Positions 35,092-43,806 of a stretch of DNA of 64,000 bases are shown in pieces; within the stretch, counting starts at the first letter, position 1, and each line of letters begins with the position of its first letter. The notes beneath the pieces were generated by a model. The model did not search any database, was not told the DNA's origin, and was given only the letters and a program-made list of their open reading frames with translations. A program made the translations under genes and the position numbers. Location: the NCBI RefSeq assembly GCF_001077815.2, contig NZ_CP011310.1:496001-560000 (forward strand), given 5' to 3'. This DNA is from Aurantiacibacter atlanticus (GTDB lineage Bacteria; Pseudomonadota; Alphaproteobacteria; Sphingomonadales; Sphingomonadaceae).

Positions 35092-35111
35092 GGGGGTATC
35101 TTTGGGGGTAT
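35092..35111. repeat. GGGGGTAT pair near attR
   Basis: GGGGGTAT at 35092-35099 and 35104-35111, 12 bases apart start to start. They mirror the copies near attL and lie about 60 bases inside the right boundary. Confidence 0.5.
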
Positions 35112-35169
35112 ATCGAAAGTCGCTCAAAAAACTTTGATTGTTTTTCAGAATTATGGCCGATTTTGGCGG

Positions 35170-35180
35170 TTCCCGCTACC
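35170..35180 (+). repeat. Probable attR core
   Basis: TTCCCGCTACC matches the tRNA-Gly 3' segment at 29636-29646 exactly. It lies between the element and panC. Confidence 0.55.
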
Positions 35181-35239
35181 GGCGAGGCCTCGTTGGTTTC
35201 CTGCCCGCTCGGGTTCGTCAAGAAGACCCTGATGCCTGG

Positions 35240-36091
35240 TCAGCGCTTTACAGGAAGATTGTCGATTAACCGGGTTTCACCGATACGGGCTGCGACGAAC
35301 AAACGGGCATTGCCATTGTCGCTCGACAACAAGGCGATGGAATCGGCATCGCGCAATTCGGCGTAGTCGACACTGGAAAAGCCAGCTTCAAGCAATTGGC
35401 TTACGAGCAAGTCGAGCGTGGGCTGGACGTCTTTCCCCTCCAGAATATCGCTGGTGGCATTGCGCATAGCCAGCGGCAATCGGGCAGCAAAGGCGCGTCC
35501 CTGTGGCGAAAGGTAGGCATTGCGGCTGCTCATGGCCAAGCCATCAGCTTCGCGCACGGTCGGTATACCGTGGATAGCGTCTGCTGAAGGCAGGGTAAGG
35601 TCGAGATCACGGGCCATGCGCCGGATAACGGCAAGCTGTTGCCAGTCCTTTTCTCCGAAAACGGCGATATCCGGGCGGAGCTGGTTGAACAGCTTGCACA
35701 CCACCGTTGCCACGCCATCGAAATGACCGGGCCGATCTGCCCCGCACAGGCCATCGCTGACACCGCCGACAGAGATATTCGTGGCATAGCCTTCCGGATA
35801 CATCACTTCCACGCCGGGCGCCCATAGCAGCGCAACACCTTCGCTTTCGAGCTTTGCCGCATCCTGCGCAAACTGCCGCGGATAGGCGTCGAGATCTTCA
35901 GACGGCCCGAACTGGCGCGGATTGACAAAGATTGATGCGGCGACGTGACTGGCCATCTGTGCCGCCGCTCTCACCAGTGTAAGATGGCCTTCATGCAGGG
36001 CACCCATCGTCGGCACGAGCGCAATTTGCCCGCTATCGCGCAATTCATCCACAGCCTGGCGCAGTTCTGGCAGGGTGGTGACGGTTTGCAT
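35240..36091 (-). CDS. panC: Pantothenate synthetase
   Basis: The 283-residue enzyme condenses pantoate and beta-alanine using ATP, in the pathway to coenzyme A. It has PTMGALHEGHLTLV with the HxGH motif, the FVNPRQFGPSEDL and FGEKDWQQLAVIRRM blocks, and SSRNAYLSP near the C-terminal half. Length is standard. It is divergent from mipZ (78 bases between starts) and its 3' end is the first core gene after the element. Confidence 0.95.
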   Translation of the reverse strand: MQTVTTLPELRQAVDELRDSGQIALVPTMGALHEGHLTLVRAAAQMASHVAASIFVNPRQFGPSEDLDAYPRQFAQDAAKLESEGVALLWAPGVEVMYPEGYATNISVGGVSDGLCGADRPGHFDGVATVVCKLFNQLRPDIAVFGEKDWQQLAVIRRMARDLDLTLPSADAIHGIPTVREADGLAMSSRNAYLSPQGRAFAARLPLAMRNATSDILEGKDVQPTLDLLVSQLLEAGFSSVDYAELRDADSIALLSSDNGNARLFVAARIGETRLIDNLPVKR

Positions 36092-36169
36092 GGGCTATTC
36101 TCTCCGATAGACTGTAATCCAGAGGCTACCCGCCTCGTAAAGCGAGAGAAAGCCCCGCCAGTGTCAGAA

Positions 36170-37006
36170 ATGTCCATGCCGCATCGTATCGTGTTCGCCA
36201 ATGAAAAGGGCGGAACGGGAAAATCCACGACAGCCGTACATGTCGCAGTGGCGCTTGCATATCAGGGGGCAAGGGTCGCGGCACTCGATCTGGACACGCG
36301 GCAGGCCACCTTGTTCCGCTATTGCGAAAACCGGGCGGCAACGCAGGCGCGCCGCGATGTAAAACTTCCCGGCCCTGTCTTCGACACCTGCCATGGCGAC
36401 ACGATTGAAGCGCTGGAAGAGGAAGCCGCGCGAATTGGCGAAGACGCCGATTTCATCGTTTTCGATACTCCGGGGCGTGATGACCCCTTCGCCCGCCATG
36501 TTGCTGCCAGCGCCGATACGCTGGTCACACCGATGAATGACAGTTTCGTCGATTTTGACCTCATCGGGCAAGTCGACGCGGAAAGTTTCAAGGTCCGCAA
36601 ATTGTCTTTCTACTCGGAATTGATCTGGGAAGCCCGGATCAAGCGGAGCCGTGTGCAGATCGAGCAGGAAAGAAGAGAGATGGATTGGGTCGTCGTGCGT
36701 AACCGCACCGGCTATACAGATGCCCGCAACCAGCGCCGCATAGATGAGGCGCTGACAGAGCTTTCCAAGCGCGTTGGCTTTCGGGCGGTGCAGGGGCTTT
36801 CCGAGCGGGTGATTTACCGCGAGCTGTTTCCTTCCGGTCTGACCCTACTGGACAAGGGGCATCTGGGCGAATTGGGCACCAGCCATCTCGTCGCGCGGCA
36901 GGAATTGCGTAATTTGCTCCAGAACCTGCGCCTTCCGATGCCATCAGAAAATCAAGGGCGGGATGTTGCCCTGCCTTCCACCGAGCCGGCGACGGTCGCC
37001 GCCTGA
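36170..37006 (+). CDS. mipZ: Division-plane positioning ATPase MipZ
   Basis: MipZ forms a bipolar gradient by binding ParB and DNA and inhibits FtsZ, placing the division site at mid-cell. The 278-residue protein has the deviant Walker A GGTGKST at 14-20, the LDLDTRQATLF block and FDTPGRDD. The start at 36170 is chosen over a GTG nine bases upstream and ATG 36176 (MPHR); all keep the P-loop. A J-domain gene follows after one base. Confidence 0.92.
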   Translation: MSMPHRIVFANEKGGTGKSTTAVHVAVALAYQGARVAALDLDTRQATLFRYCENRAATQARRDVKLPGPVFDTCHGDTIEALEEEAARIGEDADFIVFDTPGRDDPFARHVAASADTLVTPMNDSFVDFDLIGQVDAESFKVRKLSFYSELIWEARIKRSRVQIEQERREMDWVVVRNRTGYTDARNQRRIDEALTELSKRVGFRAVQGLSERVIYRELFPSGLTLLDKGHLGELGTSHLVARQELRNLLQNLRLPMPSENQGRDVALPSTEPATVAA

Positions 37007-37007
37007 C

Positions 37008-37292
37008 ATGTTCCGCCTGATTGTCCTTGCCGGGCTTGGCGTGCTGGTGTTCCGGTGGATGACGGGGCGGTGGCCCTGGCAGCCAAAGGTTTCTATTCGC
37101 AGTCAGGCGATCATTCGAGCGTACCGCCTGCTTGGTATCGAACCTGGCGCTAACCGAAGTGACATAATTGCTGCGCATAAGCGCCTAGTGGCTATGGTCC
37201 ATCCTGATCGCGGTGGCTCGAACGAGCAGGTTCATGAAGCCAATGCCGCGCGCGACCTGCTGCTTGATGAATTGCCCCGCGAAGTACGCTAA
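37008..37292 (+). CDS. Small membrane-anchored J-domain protein
   Basis: The 94-residue protein has an N-terminal transmembrane helix (about 3-20) and a J-domain with the HPD motif at 65-67 in MVHPDRGGSNEQ. Such DjlA/DnaJ-like proteins stimulate Hsp70. It begins one base after the mipZ stop, so the two are likely cotranscribed; whether it acts in division is unknown. Confidence 0.85.
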   Translation: MFRLIVLAGLGVLVFRWMTGRWPWQPKVSIRSQAIIRAYRLLGIEPGANRSDIIAAHKRLVAMVHPDRGGSNEQVHEANAARDLLLDELPREVR

Positions 37293-37326
37293 GGTTGCGG
37301 GAATATGAAAGGGAATCTTGCACTCA

Positions 37327-38754
37327 ATGGCTTATAATTTCGATCCGACCGTGCTGCGCGAATATGACATTCGCGGCATCATTGGTGAAACCCTCGGTCC
37401 GGATGATGCCCGCGCCATAGCCCGCGGCTTTGGCACATTGCTGGTGCGCGATCTGGGCGAGACGAAGAAACCTAAGGTTGCCGTCGGTTATGACGGGCGG
37501 GTCAGTTCACCCATGCTCGAGCACGCGTTGATAGAAGGCCTGACGTCGAGCGGCTGTGACGTACGCCGTATCGGAATGGGGGCGACCCCTATGCTTTATT
37601 ACGCCGAAGCTTCATCCGAGGAAGTGGATGGCGGCATTCAGATAACTGGCAGCCACAATCCCGCCAATTATAATGGCTTCAAAATGGTATTTCGTGGGCG
37701 ACCGTTTTTCGGCGCGGATATCCAGCTGATCGGCCGGATGGCTGCCGAGGGGGACTGGCTCGACGGATCCGGCACGGTCGAGAGCGTCGATATCATTGAT
37801 GCCTATATTGATCGCATGCTGACCGCGCTCGACGGGATTGATCCTGCTGCACTCAGCAGTCTCAAGGTTGGCTGGGATGCGGGCAATGGGGCGGCTGGAC
37901 CCGCGCTTGAAAAACTCGCCGCGCGGCTGCCGGGTGAACACCATTTGCTGTTCACCGAAGTGGACGGAAACTTTCCTAACCATCACCCTGATCCTACTGT
38001 CGAAGCGAACCTTGCCGACCTGCGCCAACTGGTTGCCGAGAAGTCTTGCGACTTCGGAATTGCCTTTGACGGCGATGGCGACCGGATTGGTGCTATCGAC
38101 GGCGAAGGCCGCGTCATCTGGGGTGATCAACTACTGATGATTTACGCGGAGGACCTCCTCGCAAAACTACCTAATTCGACCATTATCGCCGATGTGAAGG
38201 CCAGCCGCGCCTTGTTCGATCACGTCGAAAAGCACGGCGGACAGGCGATTATGTGGAAGACCGGGCATTCGCTGATCAAGTCCAAAATGAAGGAAGTTTC
38301 CTCACCATTGGCGGGCGAAATGAGCGGACACGTGTTTTTCGCGGACACATATTACGGTTTCGACGATGCGCTTTACGCCGGAATTCGTCTGCTTGCCGCC
38401 TCTGCGCGTTTGGGCAAGTCAGTGACCCAGTTGCGCAGTGACATGCCGCAAATGCTCAACACGCCCGAAATGCGCTTCCAGGTGGATGAAAGTCGGAAAT
38501 TTGCTGCGATTGATGAGGTAAAGGCGCGGCTGACGGGAGATGATGTGCCTGCTGGCGTCGAGGTGAACGATACCGATGGCGTGCGGGTCAACACGCCCGA
38601 TGGCTGGTGGCTGCTGAGGGCTTCCAATACGCAAGATGTGCTTGTGGCGCGCGCTGAGAGTGAAACCGAGGATGGCCTTGCGCGCCTGATGGAGCAGATC
38701 GACGCTCAACTGGAACTGAGCGGGCTTGAACGCGGCAAGAGCGTGGGACATTGA
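37327..38754 (+). CDS. Phosphomannomutase / phosphoglucomutase
   Basis: The 475-residue enzyme interconverts 6-phospho and 1-phospho hexoses for sugar-nucleotide and polysaccharide synthesis. The phospho-serine is in TGSHNPANYNG (about Ser109), the magnesium loop is DGDGDRIGA, and the sugar loop is GEMSGHVFF. ATG 37327 is preferred over an upstream TTG. Whether it prefers mannose or glucose cannot be told from the sequence. Confidence 0.93.
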   Translation: MAYNFDPTVLREYDIRGIIGETLGPDDARAIARGFGTLLVRDLGETKKPKVAVGYDGRVSSPMLEHALIEGLTSSGCDVRRIGMGATPMLYYAEASSEEVDGGIQITGSHNPANYNGFKMVFRGRPFFGADIQLIGRMAAEGDWLDGSGTVESVDIIDAYIDRMLTALDGIDPAALSSLKVGWDAGNGAAGPALEKLAARLPGEHHLLFTEVDGNFPNHHPDPTVEANLADLRQLVAEKSCDFGIAFDGDGDRIGAIDGEGRVIWGDQLLMIYAEDLLAKLPNSTIIADVKASRALFDHVEKHGGQAIMWKTGHSLIKSKMKEVSSPLAGEMSGHVFFADTYYGFDDALYAGIRLLAASARLGKSVTQLRSDMPQMLNTPEMRFQVDESRKFAAIDEVKARLTGDDVPAGVEVNDTDGVRVNTPDGWWLLRASNTQDVLVARAESETEDGLARLMEQIDAQLELSGLERGKSVGH

Positions 38755-38758
38755 GGAG

Positions 38759-39571
38759 ATGACGTTGTTTAACAAGATTGTTCTTGCACTTGGCGGTGCA
38801 GTCTCGCTGGCAATTATTCAGGCTCCTGCAATGGCCCAGGATAATGATGCCGAGATGGAAGCGTTTGCCGACCTTGGCGCAATGTTCGAGGTCGAACCCC
38901 TTACGCCTGAGCAGGAAGCCCGATTGCCGCGTGCTCGCGCGATCATGGAAAAGGTCTTGCCCGAAGGCACCTTGGCAGACGTGATGGGCGATTCCTTCGA
39001 TGGGATCCTGGGCCCGATGATGGAAATGACAAATAACGACCCATCGGCAGCACTTACCTTGGCGTTAGGGACGGATGCTTCCAGCCTCGATCTTGATGAG
39101 GAGGCGACCCGCGAGGCGCTGACCATTGTCGATCCGGCATGGCGCGAACGCGGTGAGGCCATACAGGGTGCCACACAGGCGATGGTGACGAACATGATGA
39201 CGCGCATGGAGCCGATGATGCGCAACGTGATGACAGAACTTTACGCAATCTATTTCGGTGATACGCAGCTGGCGGATATCGAAACATTCTTCTCGACGCC
39301 AAGTGGCACTGCCTATGCTCGCCAATCCTACGCCATGGCGAGCGACCCACGCATTATGGCTGCCATGTTTGCAGAACCCGAAATACTGTTTGGCACCATG
39401 ACGGAAATTCCGGTTCTGATTGAAGAGGCTGGAAAAAATCTGCCTTCAGCACGGAATTACGCCGATCTGTCCGGTCAGGAAAAAGCGCATCTGATCGAAT
39501 TGACGGGGCTTTCTGGTGAAGAGCTAGAGACAAATATGGGCATTGTCGCACAGCATGTGTCGGGCAAGTAG
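38759..39571 (+). CDS. DUF2059 domain secreted protein
   Basis: The protein has about 270 residues with a signal peptide ending near PAMAQD. The C-terminal half has the DUF2059-type helical block IYFGDTQLADIETFFSTPSG and AMASDPRIMAAMF. The start is ambiguous: ATG 38759 lies directly on the GAGGAG ribosome site, whereas TTG 38765 is six bases from it and keeps the signal peptide. It follows the mutase gene by four bases, so it may be cotranscribed. Role unknown. Confidence 0.85.
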   Translation: MTLFNKIVLALGGAVSLAIIQAPAMAQDNDAEMEAFADLGAMFEVEPLTPEQEARLPRARAIMEKVLPEGTLADVMGDSFDGILGPMMEMTNNDPSAALTLALGTDASSLDLDEEATREALTIVDPAWRERGEAIQGATQAMVTNMMTRMEPMMRNVMTELYAIYFGDTQLADIETFFSTPSGTAYARQSYAMASDPRIMAAMFAEPEILFGTMTEIPVLIEEAGKNLPSARNYADLSGQEKAHLIELTGLSGEELETNMGIVAQHVSGK

Positions 39572-39616
39572 CTCAGCCGATCGGGTGCGATGAGCGATAG
39601 CCAGAATAGCTTGCAC

Positions 39617-39673
39617 TGTTACAGCGTAGCGCAACGGAAAGGGGCCTGCCGAAGCGAGCCCCTTTCTGTAACA
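39617..39673. terminator. Bidirectional terminator hairpin between the DUF2059 and BON genes
   Basis: GAAAGGGGC (39637-39645) and GCCCCTTTC (39658-39666) pair perfectly. Outer arms TGTTACAG (39617-39624) and CTGTAACA (39666-39673) extend the symmetry. It serves two converging genes. Confidence 0.75.
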
Positions 39674-39692
39674 ACCACATTTTTCCAAGCGG

Positions 39693-40502
39693 TCAGGATT
39701 CAATCGATTTCGGAGCCGACCCAGCCCGCATTTCGGTCTGGCGAATGCGCAGATTGTTTTGCACGTGCCCAACACCGGAAACATCGTGCACGCAATCTTC
39801 AGCACGGCGCTTTTCCCAACGGCTGTTGACCTTGCCGTTAAGCGTAATCTCTGAGGTGTCCACGGAAACTTCGATGTCGCTTGCATCGACGCCGCGATCA
39901 TCGGTCAGGCGATCACATGCATCTTCAAGGATTCGCTCATCCGACCGTTTGTAATTGCTCGGTCCGCGCCCACGATGGTCCATCTCTCTGCGGCGTTCGG
40001 CATCTTCGTCTCCAAACCAGCTGGCGATCTCATCACCTGCCCGTTCTATAATGCCTCGGTCATTATTCGGGTTTGGGCCGCGATCGCGATACTCACCGGC
40101 ACCGGTGTAGCTGCCGGTCCCTGCATCCATCCCGTAATATGGTCGACTGCCAAGGCTTGCTGCAGGCCCGGCCATCGCTTCGCCACCGTAGGAATCGCCT
40201 CTAAAACTGCCGTGTACGCCGGGCTGTTTCAGGCCTCGGCTCTGCATGTCTGCGCTCGCCTGGTCATATTCGTCCAATGGGGCGTAGCGCCGCGAAGCTT
40301 GTGACTGGCCATAATTCGGCGATCGAGATGATTCTGGGAAACGACTGGACGCATGATCTCTGCCATAATCGGCAGAGCCCGCACTTTCCTGATAATAGCG
40401 GCTATCAGGTTCAAACTGTTCCTGTTGGCGGGCGTCGTATTCGTCTTGATAATATCCGCGCGAAGAGGATGCGCTGGGTGAGCGGGGATAACGATTTGGC
40501 AT
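39693..40502 (-). CDS. BON-domain protein with SWFGD motif and Ser/Tyr/Arg-rich N-terminus
   Basis: The ATG at 40502 is preceded by GAGGAG at eight bases and gives 269 residues. The first 170 residues are low-complexity (Ser, Arg, Tyr, Gln, Gly) and look disordered. Near the centre is SWFGDEDAERRREMDHRGRGP, and the C-terminal 70 residues form a BON domain (ILEDACDRLTDDRGVDASDIE, then EITLNGKV). Family members are stress-related and may bind membranes. A GGACC-N16-CGTT element at about 40609-40633 on the minus strand is a one-mismatch EcfG-like promoter candidate. Confidence 0.82.
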   Translation of the reverse strand: MPNRYPRSPSASSSRGYYQDEYDARQQEQFEPDSRYYQESAGSADYGRDHASSRFPESSRSPNYGQSQASRRYAPLDEYDQASADMQSRGLKQPGVHGSFRGDSYGGEAMAGPAASLGSRPYYGMDAGTGSYTGAGEYRDRGPNPNNDRGIIERAGDEIASWFGDEDAERRREMDHRGRGPSNYKRSDERILEDACDRLTDDRGVDASDIEVSVDTSEITLNGKVNSRWEKRRAEDCVHDVSGVGHVQNNLRIRQTEMRAGSAPKSIES

Positions 40503-40699
40503 AGGGTTGCTCCTCACCTGTCGCGATGGAATCTGGTAACCGGCTACGAAGGACAGGATTTTCGTAATCGGGCACCGGCGCTTCATTGCGTCGTGTACCT
40601 ATAGAACGAGTGATCCTGAATCGAGGTCCACGGTCTGGCGCAATTCTCGCTCGGATTGGCGAATCAAGCATTTGATAGTCCTGATAAAATGCCGTCCAG

Positions 40700-43228
40700 A
40701 TGCCCAACGCAGCAAGACGCCTTGCCTCTCGCGCTTCGAACCATCATCTTTCCAGGGTGAGCAAACGCCCCATCCCGCCCGAAATAGCCGATTGGTTCGC
40801 AGGCCGAGGCTGGCGCGTGAGACGCCATCAGGTGGAAATGCTGAAAGCCAGCGATGCAGGCAAGCATGCGATGCTGGTGGCCGATACAGGGGCCGGGAAG
40901 ACACTGGCGGGCTTTTTGCCGACCTTGGCCGATTTCAGCCCCTCTCGCATCGGGGATGGTGAGCAGCCCGAAGGCTTGCACACGCTCTACGTATCGCCTC
41001 TGAAGGCGCTCGCGCATGATGTGCAGCGCAATCTTATCACTCCGGTGGAGGAGATGGGGCTGAACATCCGCATCGAAACGCGCAGCGGCGACACGCCGTC
41101 CGACCGCAAGAAGCGCCAGCGCAGCAGACCGCCAAATGTGCTGCTGACCACGCCGGAAAGCCTCTCGCTGCTGCTTAGCTATCCGGAAAGCTTTACACTC
41201 TTTGCAGGCCTCAAGCGAGTGGTGGTGGACGAAATCCACGCTTTCGCAACGCAGAAACGCGGTGATCTTCTTGCGCTCTCGCTTTCCCGATTGCAGGCCA
41301 TTGCTCCTGAAATGCAGCGCGCTGCGCTTTCAGCGACGGTTGCCGATCCGCAGGCCTTTACATCCTGGATTGCGCCATGGGGCGATATGGATGCGGTTGA
41401 GCTTGTGACGGGCGAAGCGGGGGCCGAACCGGAAGTTGAAATCCTCCTCCCGGATGAAGAACGGGTGCCGTGGGGTGGCCATGCAGCAACGTGGTCGATC
41501 CCCCAGCTTTATGAGCGGATTCTCAAGAGCAGTACCACATTGGTGTTCACGAATACGCGCTTCCTGGCCGAATATATATTTCAGCATCTGTGGGACGCGA
41601 ATGAGGACAAGTTGCCCATCGGCATCCATCACGGCTCTTTGTCCAAGGAAGCGCGCCGTAAGGTAGAGGGGGCAATGGCACGTGGGGAATTGCGGGCACT
41701 GGTATGCACTTCCAGCCTCGATCTGGGCGTCGATTGGGGGGATATTGATCTGGTTGTGCAAATGGGTGCGCCCAAAGGTTCCAGTCGGCTGCTCCAGCGT
41801 ATTGGCCGCGCTAACCATCAGCTCGATCAAGCGAGCCGCGCCTTGCTTGTGCCCGGCAACCGCTTCGAATTCCTGGAGGCAACCGCTGCGATGCAGGCAG
41901 TTGAAGAAGGCCAGCGTGACGGCGAGGATTTTCGTCCAGGCGGGCTTGATGTGCTGGCACAGCATGTCATGGCCTGCGCCTGCGCTGCTCCATTTGAGGA
42001 GGCGGCGCTGTTGGCAGAAGTGCGTTCCTGCTGGCCCTATGCAGGGGTGGACGAGGAAGTTTGGGGCCGCGTCCTCGAATTCGTTGCGACGGGGGGATAT
42101 GCCCTGCGTGCCTATGACAAGTTCAAGCGGATCACCCGTGAAGAAGGTGAGGGCGGTGCGATTGTCTGGCGGTTGACCCACCCGGAGCAGGCGTATCGTC
42201 ACCGAATGAATGCAGGCATCATCGTTGATTCCGAAATGCTCGAAGTGCGATTTCGCAACGGTCGATCGCTCGGGCGGGTCGAAGAACGCTTTGCCGCGTC
42301 TTTGCGTCCCGGGGATACGTTCCAGTTCAGCGGCGTAAACGTCGAAGTCGAACAGTTGAAGGATATGGAACTGATCGTCCGCGCCAGCTCAAAGGCGGCG
42401 ATGATCCCATCCTATGGCGGGCTTCGCCTGCCGCTGACCACGCATTTGGCAGATCGTGTGCGCACTTTACTGATTGACCGTGCGGGCTGGGCGCGTTTTC
42501 CCGATGATGTGCGCGAATGGCTGGAAGTGCAGGATTGGCGCAGCCGCATGCCGGGGCCGGATAACCTGCTCGTCGAAAGCTTCCCTCACTCCAAGCGTCA
42601 TTACACCGTCTATTATACTTTCACCGGCTGGAATGCGAACCAGTCTCTTGGCATGCTGATAACCGCGCGGATGGAAGCTCTGGGCCTAATGCCGAGCGGT
42701 TTTGTGGCGAATGATTATTCGCTCGCCGTTTGGGGCTTAAAGCCAGTGGAAGACCCGCGCCCGCTTCTTTCACCTGACATACTGACCGATGAATTTATCG
42801 ACTGGCTGCAGGATTCGCACCTTCTGCGCCGCGCCTTCAGGGAAGTGGCGGTCATCGCCGGACTGGTCGAGCGCCAACATCCTGGCAAGCGAAAGAGCGG
42901 GCGGCAAGTGACCTTCAGCACCGATCTCATCTATGATGTGCTGCGCAAATACGAGCCTGACCATGTGTTGATCGAAGCTGCTTGGGCGGATGCGCGGGCG
43001 CGAATGACCGATATCGGGCGGCTCGGTGATTTACTGGACAGTGCTGCCGAACGGCTTGACCATGTTGTGCTGGACCGCGTCAGCCCGCTGGCAGTGCCGG
43101 TGATGGTTATGATCGGGCGCGAAAGCGTGCCGCAGGGCGAAGCGGACGATGAACTGCTGCTGGAGGCGGAGACGTTGGCAGGAGCTGCCATGCGAGTTGA
43201 AGACCACGACGAAATAGTGTGGGATTAA
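40700..43228 (+). CDS. Ligase-associated DNA damage response DEXH-box helicase (Lhr type)
   Basis: The 842-residue superfamily 2 helicase has Walker A TGAGKT at about 62-67, the DEIH box in VVVDEIHAF near 176, and SAT motif ALSATVADP. The C-terminal helicase domain carries CTSSLDLGVDWG and QRIGRANHQ. A Lhr-specific winged-helix and beta-barrel region follows (YGGLRLPLTTHLADRV). In many bacteria it sits beside a DNA ligase and the phosphoesterase PdeM; neither is present downstream here. A start at GTG 40757 is possible. Confidence 0.9.
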   Translation: MPNAARRLASRASNHHLSRVSKRPIPPEIADWFAGRGWRVRRHQVEMLKASDAGKHAMLVADTGAGKTLAGFLPTLADFSPSRIGDGEQPEGLHTLYVSPLKALAHDVQRNLITPVEEMGLNIRIETRSGDTPSDRKKRQRSRPPNVLLTTPESLSLLLSYPESFTLFAGLKRVVVDEIHAFATQKRGDLLALSLSRLQAIAPEMQRAALSATVADPQAFTSWIAPWGDMDAVELVTGEAGAEPEVEILLPDEERVPWGGHAATWSIPQLYERILKSSTTLVFTNTRFLAEYIFQHLWDANEDKLPIGIHHGSLSKEARRKVEGAMARGELRALVCTSSLDLGVDWGDIDLVVQMGAPKGSSRLLQRIGRANHQLDQASRALLVPGNRFEFLEATAAMQAVEEGQRDGEDFRPGGLDVLAQHVMACACAAPFEEAALLAEVRSCWPYAGVDEEVWGRVLEFVATGGYALRAYDKFKRITREEGEGGAIVWRLTHPEQAYRHRMNAGIIVDSEMLEVRFRNGRSLGRVEERFAASLRPGDTFQFSGVNVEVEQLKDMELIVRASSKAAMIPSYGGLRLPLTTHLADRVRTLLIDRAGWARFPDDVREWLEVQDWRSRMPGPDNLLVESFPHSKRHYTVYYTFTGWNANQSLGMLITARMEALGLMPSGFVANDYSLAVWGLKPVEDPRPLLSPDILTDEFIDWLQDSHLLRRAFREVAVIAGLVERQHPGKRKSGRQVTFSTDLIYDVLRKYEPDHVLIEAAWADARARMTDIGRLGDLLDSAAERLDHVVLDRVSPLAVPVMVMIGRESVPQGEADDELLLEAETLAGAAMRVEDHDEIVWD

Positions 43229-43746
43229 GCGCGCATGGTTCGCGAAAGGCTAGTGATTGTCGCGGCGGGCAAATGCATCGACCGGCGGGGCCTGTTAACC
43301 TTGGCAAAAGTTAGGCGAATGATGTTCGCATCGCTTACCGAGTGGATCGCCTGCACGGCAGCATTCTAATTCGTCTTGGTGCCAGATTCAAAATTGATCA
43401 CCGTCTGGCGGGTTCACGGCGGTGGAGGCAGTGCGTTTTTCTCCACTCGCTCGCTCGCTCGCTATTTCCGTGGGTCACGTCTCATCACCTAAGTGTGATT
43501 CAGCTTCGAAGGGTTTCAGGATCCTCGCCACATTTCTGCGGGTGGCGATCGTGGTTGAGGGGGCCACCGTGACAAGAAGCATTACAGCAGCACGATGAGC
43601 GGTCTGACGTTGAGCGCGACCATAGTCTTGGCTAGCGGTGCTGTTGCTGCGCACTAGCTTTCATCGTCCCAGCACCATCGCCTCGCTCTCCCGATTGACT
43701 AAGATAGCGGGTGTGGCCACCCCGGATGCGCCTGCCTTGCGCGCAC
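43229..43746. other. 518-base gene-free stretch after the Lhr gene
   Basis: No reading frame of either strand has a coding-like composition or a ribosome site I can support. It contains a short CGCT tandem run (about 43446-43463) and a 20-codon frame at 43595 that is too short to call. It could be decayed sequence, or hold the Lhr 3' region and unrecognised regulatory elements. Confidence 0.5.
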
Positions 43747-43773
43747 AAAAAAGGGCGGCCTAGGCCACCCTTT
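43747..43773 (-). terminator. Terminator of the tonB-exbB-exbD operon
   Basis: AAAGGGCGGCC (to about 43760) and GGCCACCCTTT (43763-43773) form a strong stem. On the minus strand it ends in a T-run. It lies 34 bases past the exbD stop. Confidence 0.85.
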
Positions 43774-43806
43774 ATGCCGGTTTGCACCGATATTATCTCT
43801 ATCGTC

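Larger units (their letters stand above)
29636..35180. mobile_element. Small integrative element in tRNA-Gly(TCC)
   Basis: The element runs from the tRNA 3' end to just before panC. An integrase gene sits next to the tRNA, and the core TTCCCGCTACC is repeated at both ends (29636-29646 and 35170-35180). GGGGGTAT repeats flank both ends. The cargo is an Xis-like protein, typical island hypotheticals, a decayed methyltransferase and a GNAT gene, with locally lower GC than the surrounding genes. It contains no mobilisation or phage structural genes, so it is probably a short genomic island or satellite. The right boundary rests on an 11-base match and is inferred. Confidence 0.7.

Noticed and set aside
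43446..43463. CGCT tandem run as a regulatory or phase-variable repeat
   Set aside because: Four units only, not in a gene or promoter I can identify.
43595..43657. A 20-codon frame resembling a signal peptide (MSGLTLSATIVLASGAVAAH)
   Set aside because: It ends at once after the hydrophobic stretch, has no ribosome site, and is too short to call.
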